64,000 bases of DNA from Mesostigma viride (Eukaryota > Streptophyta > Mesostigmatophyceae > Mesostigmatales > Mesostigmataceae): assembly GCA_009746045.1 (NCBI GenBank), contig RPFO01000648.1, positions 320,234 through 384,233 on the forward strand, in the 5' to 3' direction. A program made the position numbers and the translations under genes. The stretch's first letter is position 1. Each line of letters opens with the position of its first letter. The notes beneath the pieces were generated by a model that was not told the origin of the DNA, ran no database searches, and worked only from the letters and a program-made list of their open reading frames with translations. Positions 35,040-58,805 of the stretch are shown piece by piece.

Positions 35040-35251
35040 ATGAGGCGAACGGAGATGACAAAGTAGAACAGCACCGCCAAACTGTGGGATATGGACCCTG
35101 CAAAGGGTGTGGCAAAGCCGCACATCACGAAAATAGGTGCTACGTACACTGCCACAATTGGTGGCAAAACGCCACTATATTAAAAAACCGCCGGCGCCCA
35201 CTAAATGCAATAATTGTTGTCTCATTGACATTAGGGAAACAAATACTTTGA
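35036..35251 (+). pseudogene. Gag-like CCHC zinc-knuckle fragment
   Basis: A 71-codon frame at the edge of the AATG array contains CKGCGKAAHHENRC, an exact C-x2-C-x4-H-x4-C spacing as in retroelement nucleocapsid zinc knuckles. No other gag or pol domain is adjacent. It is most likely a retroelement remnant whose N-terminus was lost to the array. Confidence 0.5.
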
Positions 35252-36171
35252 TTAGTTCTATGATATAAATACCAAATTTGATATATTTCATCAATGAAAA
35301 ATGGCGATGGACAAGATCAACATTTCCATTCGTTCACCATCTGAAGCACTGTCCTGGCCAAGGGTGTAGACGCACAGGTGGCTGTTGAGGGAACTGGCCA
35401 CCGAACTTAGCCAGTTCAGAACCACGTCCAATATTCTGCACACCTCTGGTGTGAGACATCCTGATGCCAGAACTGAAGCTTGGAACAAGACTCGACTGAA
35501 CCGTGGTTGGTTGATGCTGCGCCTGTTGAAATCAGGTTCCCTGGGTTGGCCAACGCCACCCACTGGGTATCTGGAGCACAGGCGGTCCCCACCCTACCCT
35601 CTCAACACACATGAATGATCCTTTATACTCATCCCACGCCGCTATGCATGCGTGATGCCACCGAGATGGGACAAGGGACCCCCCCCCCTCTCATTGCAGA
35701 CAGAACCCTGGCTTGCCAGGCCAACTACCCGAGCTCTCAAGCCCTTGCACCAGGCTGGGCACCTGGAGAGGTAAACGAGAGCAAGCCCAGGAGAAGGGCG
35801 TTCCGTACACAGGGCAAAGGCACACAAGTTGTTTCACTGCATGTGGTGCATCTGCCGACAGCAAATGGATGCACTCCTGCCTTCAAGGTCGCTGGCTCCG
35901 TTGGGACGCTTATGAAGGGTTACTTATTAAAAGCTTATTAAGGGTGGATGGAGGGGTGCCATCTATTCCTCGTCTGGCATTTCCGCTCTACTCTCCTTTG
36001 TCAGGGAGACGACCCATCTACATCTCTTTCTTTTAGAAGGGAGCCGCTTTGCTTCTCCTTGTGCGAAGAGGAGCCACTCTTCTTCTGCTTCTCTTTTGAC
36101 AGTACCGTTCTGCTTCTCCTTCTATGAATAGAAACCCCTCTTCTTATCGCTCCAAAGGTAGGGGGCCCGCT
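35252..36171. other. Intergenic downstream of the IF-3 gene
   Basis: No recognised gene. AT-rich near 35160-35320. Short open frames lack motifs. The 3' UTR of the minus-strand IF-3 gene should lie just below 36172; CTTCTCCTT-like pyrimidine blocks occur there. Confidence 0.4.
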
Positions 36172-48484
<12,313 letters not shown>

Positions 48485-51203
48485 ATTCACAAAATAAAAA
48501 AGCTAGTGACGCCGAGGCCCCGCTGTGCTAACCCCCCGACTTCGTCCACGTTACCACTTATCACTTGTGAAGTTATTCCTCGCGTCCATGCCGCGCCACC
48601 CTCTGATATGGATGGCAATCCTGAATCTGCTGGCAACGGTTTGTGCAGCGTGCGCCAGAAGCTAGCACGTTGCCATAACCGAATTTTCAGTCGGTTAAAT
48701 GCGTTAGGACTTAGGCGTAGTGCCAGCGCAGGCTGCCAGCATACACTATTTCAGGTCTGCTGACCTTGACCCGTCAAATCCAAGTCCATGATTGTGTTGT
48801 TAAAGTTTTTCTTGACGTCTTGTTGTTGTTGTTGTTGGTTCCCACGCCGCCAGCCTACTGTATGGATCCCATGTCCCAGTGCCCCGATAGTACCACCGAT
48901 ACTAAATATATCCGGCCCTCGGCCACTAAAGATTCTCTGCTGCCCATGTGCGGCGTGGGACACCACAACAACAACTGTATGGATCCACTGTTAATAATTC
49001 TGTCGGACTTCTACAGTAAACATATCACCTATCACATTACACACCTTGGGTAACCAGCTGGTGAATACGTGGTACCCCTTTACCTATCGATATTCCCATT
49101 GGTTAATAAAAATACCCATTTACCCGGAATAACCCTGTCGGACCACCGGCGGGGCAATAAACTCAACTCAACTCAACGCCGCTGATGTGCAGCAGATATT
49201 TTTTAGGGCCGGATGGGCCGGATAGCACATATCATCTAAACCCAAATAGTTACGTCATCAGGCAAGCGCACAAGTCACGACAGAGGGACCGGCAGAGATG
49301 TCAGAGGGCTAACCAGCCAGTCATTGATCCGCACAGAGCGAACCGGCATTTTTCAGAAGGGTTGCACGGAAGCAAACCCTGCAGTTACCTGGACGGGCTG
49401 GACCTGCAGAGATGTCAGAGGGTTAATTAACCAGCCAGTCAATTCATCCGCACAGAGCGAACCGGCATACCAAGCCTGCGGATCCTCTGCATTTTAGTAA
49501 AGAAGTTTCGGAAGTATGTAATCGTAAGATAATTTATACGCCTGCATCGAGTGCAGAAGAGTGCATTCTGCACTCGTCATACTTTCTCTGGCAAAAAATC
49601 AAATGTAGTGGCTGGCATTTTGCCTCTAGGCACCGAGCCTGGTGTCAGGTGTGGCATGACCTCATCGCTAAGGGCTCCCGCGGGCCGCGTTGGCGTCGTG
49701 CCACAATATTAACGAACGATGGAGAGACCAGAGAAAAATGCCAGTCAACGACAAGGATCAAGGCGAATCGAAGGCGACTGATGTCACCAGATAATTACTC
49801 TGCGGTACAGTTCCGCAACAGCAAATGCTTTTCGCGATAGCGAGGGCTTGAAATGATCCCCTTGCCTCTGGTTGACAACGTCGGAGTTAGCACGGCATTA
49901 CATTTCCTACGCGACAAGGCAAACGCCACGAACACCATTGCAATCAGCAGCAGCCATCAGCGCAGGCAGGAAAAGCTTTTACCAACGCAACGATATGCGC
50001 CAGTTGAGCGGTTTCTGCTGCAGAAAATGAAGTTTATTGCCCATGATTCCAGGGTTAGAGCACTTTCACGGCGAGTGAAAGCATCCCGAACGGCAGCGCG
50101 GCGCGCTTTATCAGGCAAGTTTGTTGAGCTTGTTGGTGAGTTTTTGTCGAAGATTTACAAGTAATGTGATCCTTTAATTAAGGAAAGTCAGTAACTAGGA
50201 AAATGTCCACCGCCTAGTAACCTGGACGTCCATTCTTTTGCCATTTGGGGGAATATCCGCGGTTTGTACCACCATATAATCTCCTGCCTATTTCGCCACA
50301 CCCCTCCGGCGTGCAGTTCTGCATTTAGTGGCGCTAGCTGCGCTTCCCAGATGTGTGTGCTTTGTGCAATTACAGGGTACCTCGACAGAATCTGGCCGTC
50401 CTCGGAACTATGTATTTAGCCTTTCGTGATTTTGTTTTCTCCCTCTACGTGGCGTGCCGGGTACCGTCAAGACGGCGTTCCTCTAGGCGCACTCCGTGTA
50501 CTCAACTGAAAAAGACCGCGTGTGACGACGGGCCTCCGTGATTATCATCATTTATTATTAGGAGCTGCTTTTGCTCCAGAAATTATCGCCTCCTTGTCGT
50601 TGTAATTGTTCACTTAGCCAAACTTATTGGTTTATTCAGGCAATACGTCTCCCAGCTGTAACAGTTGTAGTAATAATTGCTTTGCTGAGTTGTCATAAGC
50701 ATTAGTTACCTCTCCTTGATAGGTAACTGCTCATATAAGCTTCTTATTTGATTGGCTGACTTAGCAAGGGTCCTCTCTCCCTAGTTTCGTGGGCAGCCCT
50801 GGCATCCCGGAGGCCTCTGGATGTAATCATGAGCAGAACGATATATGTATGAGCAATTTTTATGCAACTATTTAATTATGTATGTGAGCGTGTTTCGCAT
50901 CCTCAAGTTGCTCAACCAACCTCCTGTCCCTCTCCATGCGCTGCCATCGTTGCAATTGCTTTTGCCACCGCCACTCATCTTGTCATTTAAACCTTTTGCA
51001 TCAAATTACATCAAATCTTCTGCACTAACCCACTCACATTCTATACAAAGCGTCAACGTAGAATCTTTTCAAAACAATTTAGTATAGAATGTCTAATGTG
51101 ATGTAGTACAGAAGGCTTAATGTAAATTTATGGGTAAGGTCTTTAAACCTTCTCTTGCCATCTACGGTGCCATCAATATTGGCCGCCTTTCGCTCCCTTG
51201 TCT
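48485..51203. other. Divergent intergenic region between IF-3 and HAD genes
   Basis: The two genes face away from each other, so this 2.7 kb should hold both promoters; I could not identify core elements reliably. It contains the foldback element at 48820-49180. A two-copy ~120-bp repeat with GCACAGAGCGAACCGGCAT lies at about 49290-49470. Open frames at 49853-50164 (103 codons, basic) and 50353-50541 have no recognised motif and are left unassigned. Confidence 0.5.
48820..49180. mobile_element. Foldback-like dispersed element
   Basis: TTGTTGTTGGTTCCCACGCC at about 48830 is inverted at about 48950-48975 (GGCGTGGGACACCACAACAA). The distal part (49015-49125) matches 15896-16010, and the proximal part matches 12310-12386 in inverse orientation. 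No coding capacity is seen. Confidence 0.6.
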
Positions 51204-54200
51204 ATGCCGTTAGTCTCCCCCTTTCGCTTGCTGTTGACGCCGGTTTGTGCCGCTCTTCCTGCGCCGTTGTGTCGCCCCACCAACGGTTATGTGCTGCCCG
51301 CAGAAGCGGATGCGGGTGCCGCCCCGTTTGGTGGCACGCCTGCGCGCCGGTTGCCGGTGTTGCTGTTTGACGTGATGGATACGATCGTAAAGGACCCGTT
51401 CTACCATGAGATCCCGCTCTTCCTGCAGTGAGTGATGGGTGGTGCTTGTTACTGTACACCATGGCTGCAGTGAGTGATGGGTGGTGCTTGTTACTGTACA
51501 CCATGACTGCAGTGAGTGATGGGTGGTGCTTGTTACTGTACGCCATGGCTGCAGCGAGTGATGGGTGGTGCTTGCTACTGTACACCATGACTGCAGTGAG
51601 TGATGGGTGGTGCTTGTTACTGTACACCATGACTGCAGTGAGTGATGGGTGGTGCTTGTTACTGTACACCATGACTGCAGCGAGTGATGGGTGGTGCTTG
51701 TTACTGTACACCATGGCTGCAGTGAGTGATGGGTGGTGCTTGTTACTGGACACCATGGCTGCAGTGAGTGATGGGTGGTGCTTGCTACTGTTCACCATGA
51801 CTGCAGTGAGTGATGGGTGGTGCTTGTTACTGTACACCATGGCTGCAGTGAGTGATGGGTGGTGCTTGTTACTGTACACCATGGCTGCAGTGAGTGATGG
51901 GTGGTGCTTGCTACTGTACGCCATGGCTGCAGTGAGTGATGGGTGGTGCTTGTTACTGTACGCCATGGCTGCAGTGAGTGATGGGTGGTGCTTGTTACTG
52001 TACGCCATGGCTGCAGTGAGTGATGGGTGGTGCTTGTTACTGTACGCCATGACTGCAGTGAGTGATGGGTGGTGCTTGTTACTGTACGCCATGGCTGCAG
52101 TGAGTGATGGGTGGTGCTTGTTACTGGACACCATGACTGCAGCGAGTGATGGGTGGTGCTTGTTACTGTACGCCATGGCTGCAGTGAGTGATGGGTGGTG
52201 CTTGTTACTGTACACCATGACTGCAGTGAGTGATGGGTGGTGCTTGCTACTGTTCACCATGACTGCAGTGAGTGATGGGTGGTGCTTGTTACTGTACACC
52301 ATGACTGCAGTGAGTGATGGGTGGTGCTTGTTACTGTACGCCATGGCTGCAGTGAGTGATGGGTGGTGCTTGTTACTGTACACCATGACTGCAGTGAGTG
52401 ATGGGTGGTGCTTGCTACTGTACGCCATGGCTGCAGTGAGTGATGGGTGGTGCTTGTTACTGTACACCATGGCTGCAGTGAGTGATGGGTGGTGCTTGTT
52501 ACTGTACGCCATGGCTGCAGTGAGTGATGGGTGGTGCTTGTTACTGTACACCATGACTGCAGTGAGTGATGGGTGGTGCTTGTTACTGTACACCATGACT
52601 GCAGTGAGTGATGGGTGGTGCTTGTTACTGTACGCCATGACTGCAGTGAGTGATGGGTGGTGCTTGTTACTGTACACCATGACTGCAGCGAGTGATGGGT
52701 GGTGCTTGCTACTGTACACCATGGCTGCAGTGAGTGATGGGTGGTGCTTGTTACTGTACACCATGACTGCAGTGAGTGATGGGTGGTGCTTGTTACTGTA
52801 CACCATGACTGCAGTGAGTGATGGGTGGTGCTTGTTACTGTACGCCATGACTGCAGTGAGTGATGGGTGGTGCTTGTTACTGTACACCATGGCTGCAGTG
52901 AGTGATGGGTGGTGCTTGTTACTGTACACCATGACTGCAGTGAGTGATGGGTGGTGCTTGTTACTGTACACCATGACTGCAGCGAGTGATGGGTGGTGCT
53001 TGCTACTGTACACCATGGCTGCAGTGAGTGATGGGTGGTGCCCCATGCTTATTTGCGTATGCTTGCAGTCTTGTTGCAGTGTCGTTGTGAATGTTTTACA
53101 CATCCTTTGTGCTTTTTCCACCAGCAAACGCGGCACACATCCTTTATGCTTGTTCCACCAGCAAACGTTGCGCATATCCTTTATGCTTGTTCCACCAGCA
53201 AACGTTGCGCATATCCTTTATGCTTGTTCCACCAGCAAACTTTCCTTTGCCTTGAAATGATTCCCGCTCCCATCACATGCCCCCCCCTTTGCTCCTTTCC
53301 TCGTCGTTGCGCGCACACCCTTGTGCAGTGAAAATGGCCCCTCTGCGTTCGCAGTTGGGTGGATCCCCTGTCTGCACTTCTGCTTGCAGTTGCTCCCCCA
53401 TCAGCCGCACCCTTGTTGCCCCCCACCTCCCTCCATCGATCACCCACCATTGACCCATACTTCAACCCACCCTAAACCCCAACCTGCAGCCCCTGTTGCT
53501 CCATTGACATGCCGCACCCGTGGCCGCTCCCACTCGTCTTACTGCCTTCATCCGCTGTTGCTTTCTCGTACTGCTTACTCCGATCAGATCATCTTTTCCT
53601 GCGGGATGTGGCTAGTGCCACCCTGTTGCTGCCATCCACAGCAATGGCCCAGTCAGACACGCACAAGTCTGTTTGCTGCCTCCGCCCCCGGTCGGCCTCA
53701 TCCTCCTCCCCTTGCCCCGCTTCTGCCCCCCCCCCCTCCGCCCCCTCCCCCTTCTTCTCCCCCCCGGGTGTCCCCCCTTCTTCTCGCAGGATGTCGCTGA
53801 AGACGCTGTACGAGGTCAAGCACCCGACCGCGTGGATCGAGTTTGAGAGAGGGGAGATCAGCGAGGTGCGTCAACCAGGGGGAAGGGGGTGGGGGGGAAG
53901 GGGGGAGGAAAGGGGAGGGGACGAGGTGAGGCAACCAAGGGGGGGAGAAGAGGAAAGGGGAGGGGAGATCAACGAGGTGAGGCAACCAACGGGGCAGGGG
54001 AGAGGAAAGGGGAGGGGAGATCAACGAGGTGAGGCAACCAAGGGGGGGAGAAGAGGAAAGGGGAGGGGAGATCAACGAGGTGAGGCAACCAAGGGGGCGG
54101 GGGAGAGGAAAGGGGAGGGGAGATCAACGAGGTGAGGCAACCAAGGGGGCGGGGGAGAGGAAAGGGGAGGGGAGATCAACGAGGTGAGGCAACCAAGGGG

Positions 54201-57200
54201 GGGAGAAGAGGAAAGGGGAGGGGAGATCAACGAGGTGAGGCAACCGGGGGGGGGGGAAGTGGGGGAATGCTGCCTGTGGTAGTAGAAGTACCTACCTATA
54301 CCTTGGTCCTTGCTGTGCGTGCTGCATGCGGTAATACCTAGGTCTCGTTTGTTTTGCTCTCACGCTATGATTCCCTTTTCTGGCAAGAGGTGACTCTCGC
54401 AGCCACGGGCGATAGAGAGGACAATGACCATGCGCACGACGCTCCCCTCAGTTCTCATGTCGCATAAGGCATCCCTTTGCTAATGCTGTCGCTTGCGTCA
54501 CCTCTCCCACGGCCCCGCACAGGAGACGCTGTTTGCACGCTTCTTCAAGGACGGGCGGGAGTTCGATGGCCAAGGTAGGGGCGACGTAGGGGTGGTTACG
54601 TACGAATGGTTAAGTAGGGGTGGTCCATTAGGTGTGGTTAACTAGGGGTGGTCAGTTAGGGGTGATCAATTAGGGGTGGTCCATTAGGGGAGGTCCATTA
54701 GGGGTGGTCAAGTCGGGGTGTTCAATTAGGGATGGTTAGCTAGGGGTGGTTAACTAGGGGTGGTCAATTAGGGGTGGTCAATCAGGGGTGGTCAATTAGG
54801 GGTGGTCAACAAGGGAAGGACCAAAGCTTGGGGGTTGCCAACCAGGTGGCACTACTTCAGGGTTCCCGCCCAGGGGGTGGACACCCAGGTGGCCTGGTCC
54901 AAGCTGCCGCGGCCTTGAGCGATCTCCATCAGTCGGTGCTCCCCTTTGCCTGCTTTGCTTCGTCTCCCCGACAGTCACCTTCTCGGGAAAGATGGGGTGG
55001 TTCGCGCATTGGCGGTAGCCATGCACCCCTCCATCCCATGTCTCTGCCCCCACATGCGTACTCACGCCCTGTTCCAGGCGGCGCAGTGAGGACTAGCAGA
55101 TGAGAGGGTTGCTTCCCCAACGGCATTGTTGCGACTGTAACAGGACTGCATATAGAGTAGTACATATATGGTGCTACACGTATAGTATTACATATAGAGT
55201 ACTACATACATAGGACTACATGCATAGTACTAGTACTACATATAGGGTGCTACCAAAGGAGGGTTGGTCAACAGCCTGCATCGCCCCCTCCTCTCCCTCC
55301 TCACAAGTTAGAATATTGCGGCGTCAATATTCTGATCGCTCTTGCAGGAATAGTGCCGCGTGCGGGAGCCTAGAGTGCGCAGGGCTAATTGCGCGGCCCA
55401 GGGGCCGGAGGCGTAGTTAGGCTTAATTACGGAGGCCAGGGGGCCGGTGTAATTAGTCTACGGAGGCTGGGAATTCGTGAGTGCTCGGGCTTGCAGTGGG
55501 CTAGCGGCGAGCGGGCCATCCTTTTCCCGCGTGTCAAATTTATGTTAAGCAAATAGCCGGGCTATTTGCTTTTATATGTCGAAGGTTCACCTCGACTACT
55601 TGCGCGCTAGTCAAAGTGAACCTTCGACGTATAAAAGTAAATAGCCCGGCTTTTTGCTTAACGTCACACGGGGTGTATGAGCACATGTGTGTGTGCGCGC
55701 CATGTGTGTGCACATTCCAGCCCTCATCTGTATCCTCATTTGTGCGCTCATTTTTGTGCTCACGAATGCATGTGTGGGCGCATGTACGCATGTCCACATG
55801 TGTGTGCCCCCCCCCCAGGCCTCAAGCGTGCGATGAGGGAGGCCTACCGGTGGATCGACGGCATGGAGGAGCTGTTGTTGCGGCTGCAAGCAGCAGGATA
55901 TGAGATGCACGTCATATCCAACTATCCGACATGGTAGGATGCTCTGGTCACCATAAGGCGACTACTAACGTCACTAAAAGGAGCCGATGGGAGGATCCAT
56001 GTCGTCGCCGACTAGCAGACATGGAAGCGATGGGATTTGAACCCATCGTATAAAGAGGCTAGAAGTAATACTTATTCCCCCTAGTAAGCGAAACAGGAAT
56101 ACGAGGAATACAAAAGTAGCATCTGCTATGTATTGTTATGTGTCATGACAGTGTATGCATGTGTGCAATACGCACGCGTGTGTAATGACATGCGTGTCCT
56201 GTTTGCGCGAACCATGGTGGTCCACCTTGTGAGAACTCAGCAGGAGTGGGGGTCCATTTGCAACCAGGCGTTGGCTTGGCGAGATACCTCCACATGCACG
56301 CCACACCAAGTATTTGATCATACAGCATGGCCCCACGGTGACAGCGCGAGGGTGCCTACCGGACACGGGCGCGGAGGGAGCTTTGCCTGTTTTTGTGGGG
56401 CCGGGTTGGCCTAGATGGTAGAGGCCTGCTCGACGTGCTGGGTGGCCGCACTTTCATGAAAAGAGGGTGGAACTGCTGTGCATGGGGCCCACGCCATGCT
56501 GCGCGGCTGCGAATGTGATGAGAATCCAACCATAGTCCGCAAGTCATGAGCTGCCACATGGCTACCTATGCTGCCGAGCTTGTTGTTATCATAGTTATCC
56601 TGGCACCTGCCTCCCCACTCATGTTACTATGGTCATTATCATCCTTGTGTTGCGTTCCTAGTTATGCTGACCTCTCACTCTTGTTTTCATTATCATCCTT
56701 GTCTTCCAGGTACCAGATGATTGACGAGAAGCTGGACCTGTCCAAGTACCTGAACTGGAGTTTTGTCTCCTGCCACATGGGTGGGTACAGCATTGCCTTT
56801 GTGCTGCATGGGTGGATGCAGCCTTGCCTTTGTGCTGCCTGGGTGGATGCAGCCTTGCCTTTGTGCTGCAAGGGGGGGGCACAGCCTCCATTGCCTATTG
56901 CCCTATGAGTGGGGGCGAAGCTTGGTCTCGTGCCTTATGAGCGGGTGCGGCCTTACTCCTCGATGGCCACACGGGTGGGCAGAGCCCTCTCTGTGTATTG
57001 CCACATGAGCGGGTAGATGGCCTCGTCTCACGTGGCACACACCGTGCTGCGTGGGTGGGTGCAGCTGTGTCTTGTGACTGCCTTTTTGCCCTTGGCCCCA
57101 TTCCCTCCCCACCCCCAGCCCATCCCCCCACCCCACCCGCCCATCTTGCCTGACAAGAGCCTGCTGGTCGCGCTGTCTGCATCAGGATATCAGGACATCG

Positions 57201-58805
57201 CATGATGATGGCCCCCTCCTTTCTGGCACCTTGTGTAACACTTCTTCCTCAACCCCCCAAACACGCCTTCCTCACCCCCCCAAACACTCCTTCCTCAACC
57301 CCCCAAACATGCCTTCCTCAACCCCCCAAACACGCCTTCCTCAACCCCCCAAACACGCCTTCCTCAACCCCCCCAACACTCCTTCCTCACCCCCCCCAAA
57401 CACGCCTTCCTCAACCCCCCAAATACTCCTTCCTCAATCCCCCAAACACTCCTTCCTCAACCCCCAAACACGCCTTCCTCAACCCCCCAAACACGCCCTC
57501 CTCACCCCCCCAAACACTCTTTCCTCAACCCCCCAAATACTCCTTCCTCACCCCCCCAAACACGCCTTCCTCAACCCCCAAACACGCCCTCCTCAGCCCC
57601 CCAAACACGCCTTCCTCAACCCCCCAAACACGCCTTCCTCAACCCCCCAAACACGCCTTCCTCAACCCCCTAAACACGCCTTCCTCAACCCCCCAAACAC
57701 TCCTTCCTCAACCCCCTAAACACGCCTTCCTCAACCCCCCAAACACGCCTTCCTCAACCCCCCAAACACGCCTTCCTCAACCCCCCAAACACTCCTTCCT
57801 CAACCCCCCAAACACTCCTTCCTCAACCCGCTGGTGTGGATGCTGCGGGTGGAGACATTTCGTTCATGAAATAATGTCTGTCCTCACCCTGTGCCTCAAC
57901 CCCACTGGGTTTCGCCGCGCCCCTCCCTGCAGGCAAGCGCAAGCCTGACCCCAGCATCTACACCGACGCGGCTGAACAGCTGGGCGTGCCCTTGCGCGAC
58001 TGCCTCCTCATCGACGACAAGTGGGTGACGATACATTAAAGCATGTTGACGTCACGTCCCACTCTTAGCATGCCTTGTTGACATCCCATTGAAAAGGATA
58101 CCATTCATCTGACTTGGAACATGACTAGACAAGCGGATGTACTGAGTTGGCATAGTTGGAGTGAAAACCACTCCCACTGGAATCCCCCCCAAATGATGCA
58201 TGCGACGTGTTGTGGGCTCAGTTCGTGTGACCTGCGGGCGCGCATTGACTTGGACTACCTTTCTAGTCCCCCTGCAGTGCTCACCCATGGGTGGCGCATG
58301 CAGCATGGGCCATGGGCCACCCATACGGCTGTCCAGTCCTGATTACCGTGTGTGTGGCAATCGCTATTGTTTGGCTCAGATGTGCCTGCCCTTGCAGGCG
58401 ACCGCGGCGCTTCGCAGGCCGCACACCCATATAAATATCTGTAGTCATCTTTTTAACCCTGTGGGGTTGAGTTAAATTGGTATAACAGTTTCGATTGTTC
58501 CTTTGCGCAACCCTCCGTGAGTGTGCAAGGTTGTTTGGCTCTGCTTCAATATACCGGATGTCACTTTTTCTCATCGTGGCAATAATGGTTTTCTGGTGTT
58601 TTGCCCCGCATGGCTGTGGCCACGTACCTCACTGCCACCTGTCACGCAACATGCCCGTCACCTGTCGCGCCGCAGCGCCAAGAACGTGCAGGCGGCCAAG
58701 GATGTGGGCCTGCGCAGCATCCAGTTCACGTCGGCCGAGGCACTGGAGGAGCAGCTGCACATGCTGGGGCTCGACTTCCCAGAACGCCTCAACGCGACCA
58801 TATGA
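51204..58805 (+). CDS. HAD-like superfamily hydrolase, plant type
   Basis: Likely a hydrolase of the haloacid-dehalogenase superfamily; substrate unknown. Seven exons join in frame: 51204-51427, 53790-53865, 54523-54574, 55819-55933, 56710-56780, 57933-58020 and 58676-58805, giving 251 aa. Motif I is LLFDVMDTIV with nucleophile Asp56, but position +2 is Met58 instead of the usual phosphatase Asp. Motif II is Ser151 in HVISNYP, motif III is Lys183 in KRKPDPSIY, and motif IV is Asp207-Asp208 in LLIDD. The cap region includes DPFYHEIP, EVKHPTAWIEFERGEI and FFKDGREFDGQGL, which I recall from plant HAD proteins of unassigned function. The N-terminal 50 residues may be a targeting peptide. ATG 51204 is the best start visible; an upstream exon cannot be excluded. 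Introns carry splice-site-phased repeats and a MITE. Confidence 0.88.
51422..53038. repeat. 42-bp minisatellite carrying a 5' splice site, about 38 copies
   Basis: The array starts at the end of HAD exon 1 (CTGCA|GTGAGTGATGGG). Every 42-bp unit contains CTGCAGTGAGTGATGGGTGG and a CTTGTTACTGTACACCATG part. Most copies repeat the exon end and the GTGAGT donor exactly; several have CTGCAGCGAGT, which destroys GT. As 42 is divisible by three, long frames of 610 and 657 codons run on both strands; these are artefacts. Confidence 0.97.
53846..54252. repeat. ~40-60 bp minisatellite of the HAD exon 2 end
   Basis: Exon 2 ends GGGGAGATCAGCGAG|GTGCGT. The intron repeats GGGGAGATCAACGAGGTGAGG followed by CAACCAAGGGGG and GAGGAAAGGGG at least six times. 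Each copy rebuilds the exon end plus a donor-like GTGAGG. Confidence 0.93.
54580..54815. repeat. ~15-16 bp (GGGGTGGTCAATTAG)n repeat
   Basis: About 15 imperfect units starting within 10 bp of the donor of HAD intron 3. Confidence 0.85.
55544..55662. mobile_element. MITE-like foldback element
   Basis: Arms of about 47 bp, starting GTTAAGCAAATAGCCGGGCT, are inverted around a ~25-bp centre with a few mismatches. The hairpin is 119 bp and lies in HAD intron 3. A target duplication was not clear; weak inverted similarity extends outward (CGTGTCA/TCACACG). Confidence 0.8.
56761..57015 (+). repeat. Diverged copies of the HAD exon 5 end
   Basis: Exon 5 ends TGCCACATGG|GTGGGTACAG. The intron then repeats CATGGGTGGATGCAGCCTTG, CCTGGGTGGATGCAGCC and later CCACACGGGTGGGCAGAGCC and TGCCACATGAGCGGGTAG. 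A TTGCCTTTGTGCTGC filler separates the first copies. Confidence 0.75.
57238..57834. repeat. 23-24 bp pyrimidine-rich minisatellite
   Basis: About 25 copies of CAAACACGCCTTCCTCAACC plus CCCC, with ACTCC/ATACTCC variants. It lies in HAD intron 5, about 100 bp before the acceptor. Confidence 0.95.

Noticed and set aside
49853-50164. 103-codon basic open frame as a gene
   Set aside because: No recognisable domain and a divergent-promoter location; could be chance.
51202-53260. Frames of 610 (+) and 657 (-) codons with 14-residue repeats
   Set aside because: Both are products of a 42-bp unit divisible by three without stops. The region is intron 1 of the HAD gene.
56020-56095. tRNA gene on the minus strand
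   Set aside because: The T-arm (GGGTTCAAATCCC) and a plausible 3' acceptor strand are present, but no pairing 5' acceptor strand or convincing D and anticodon arms follow. At most a tRNA-derived fragment.
57202-57948. Pro/Asn/Thr-rich frame of 248 codons
   Set aside because: Translation of the 23-24 bp pyrimidine-rich minisatellite in HAD intron 5.
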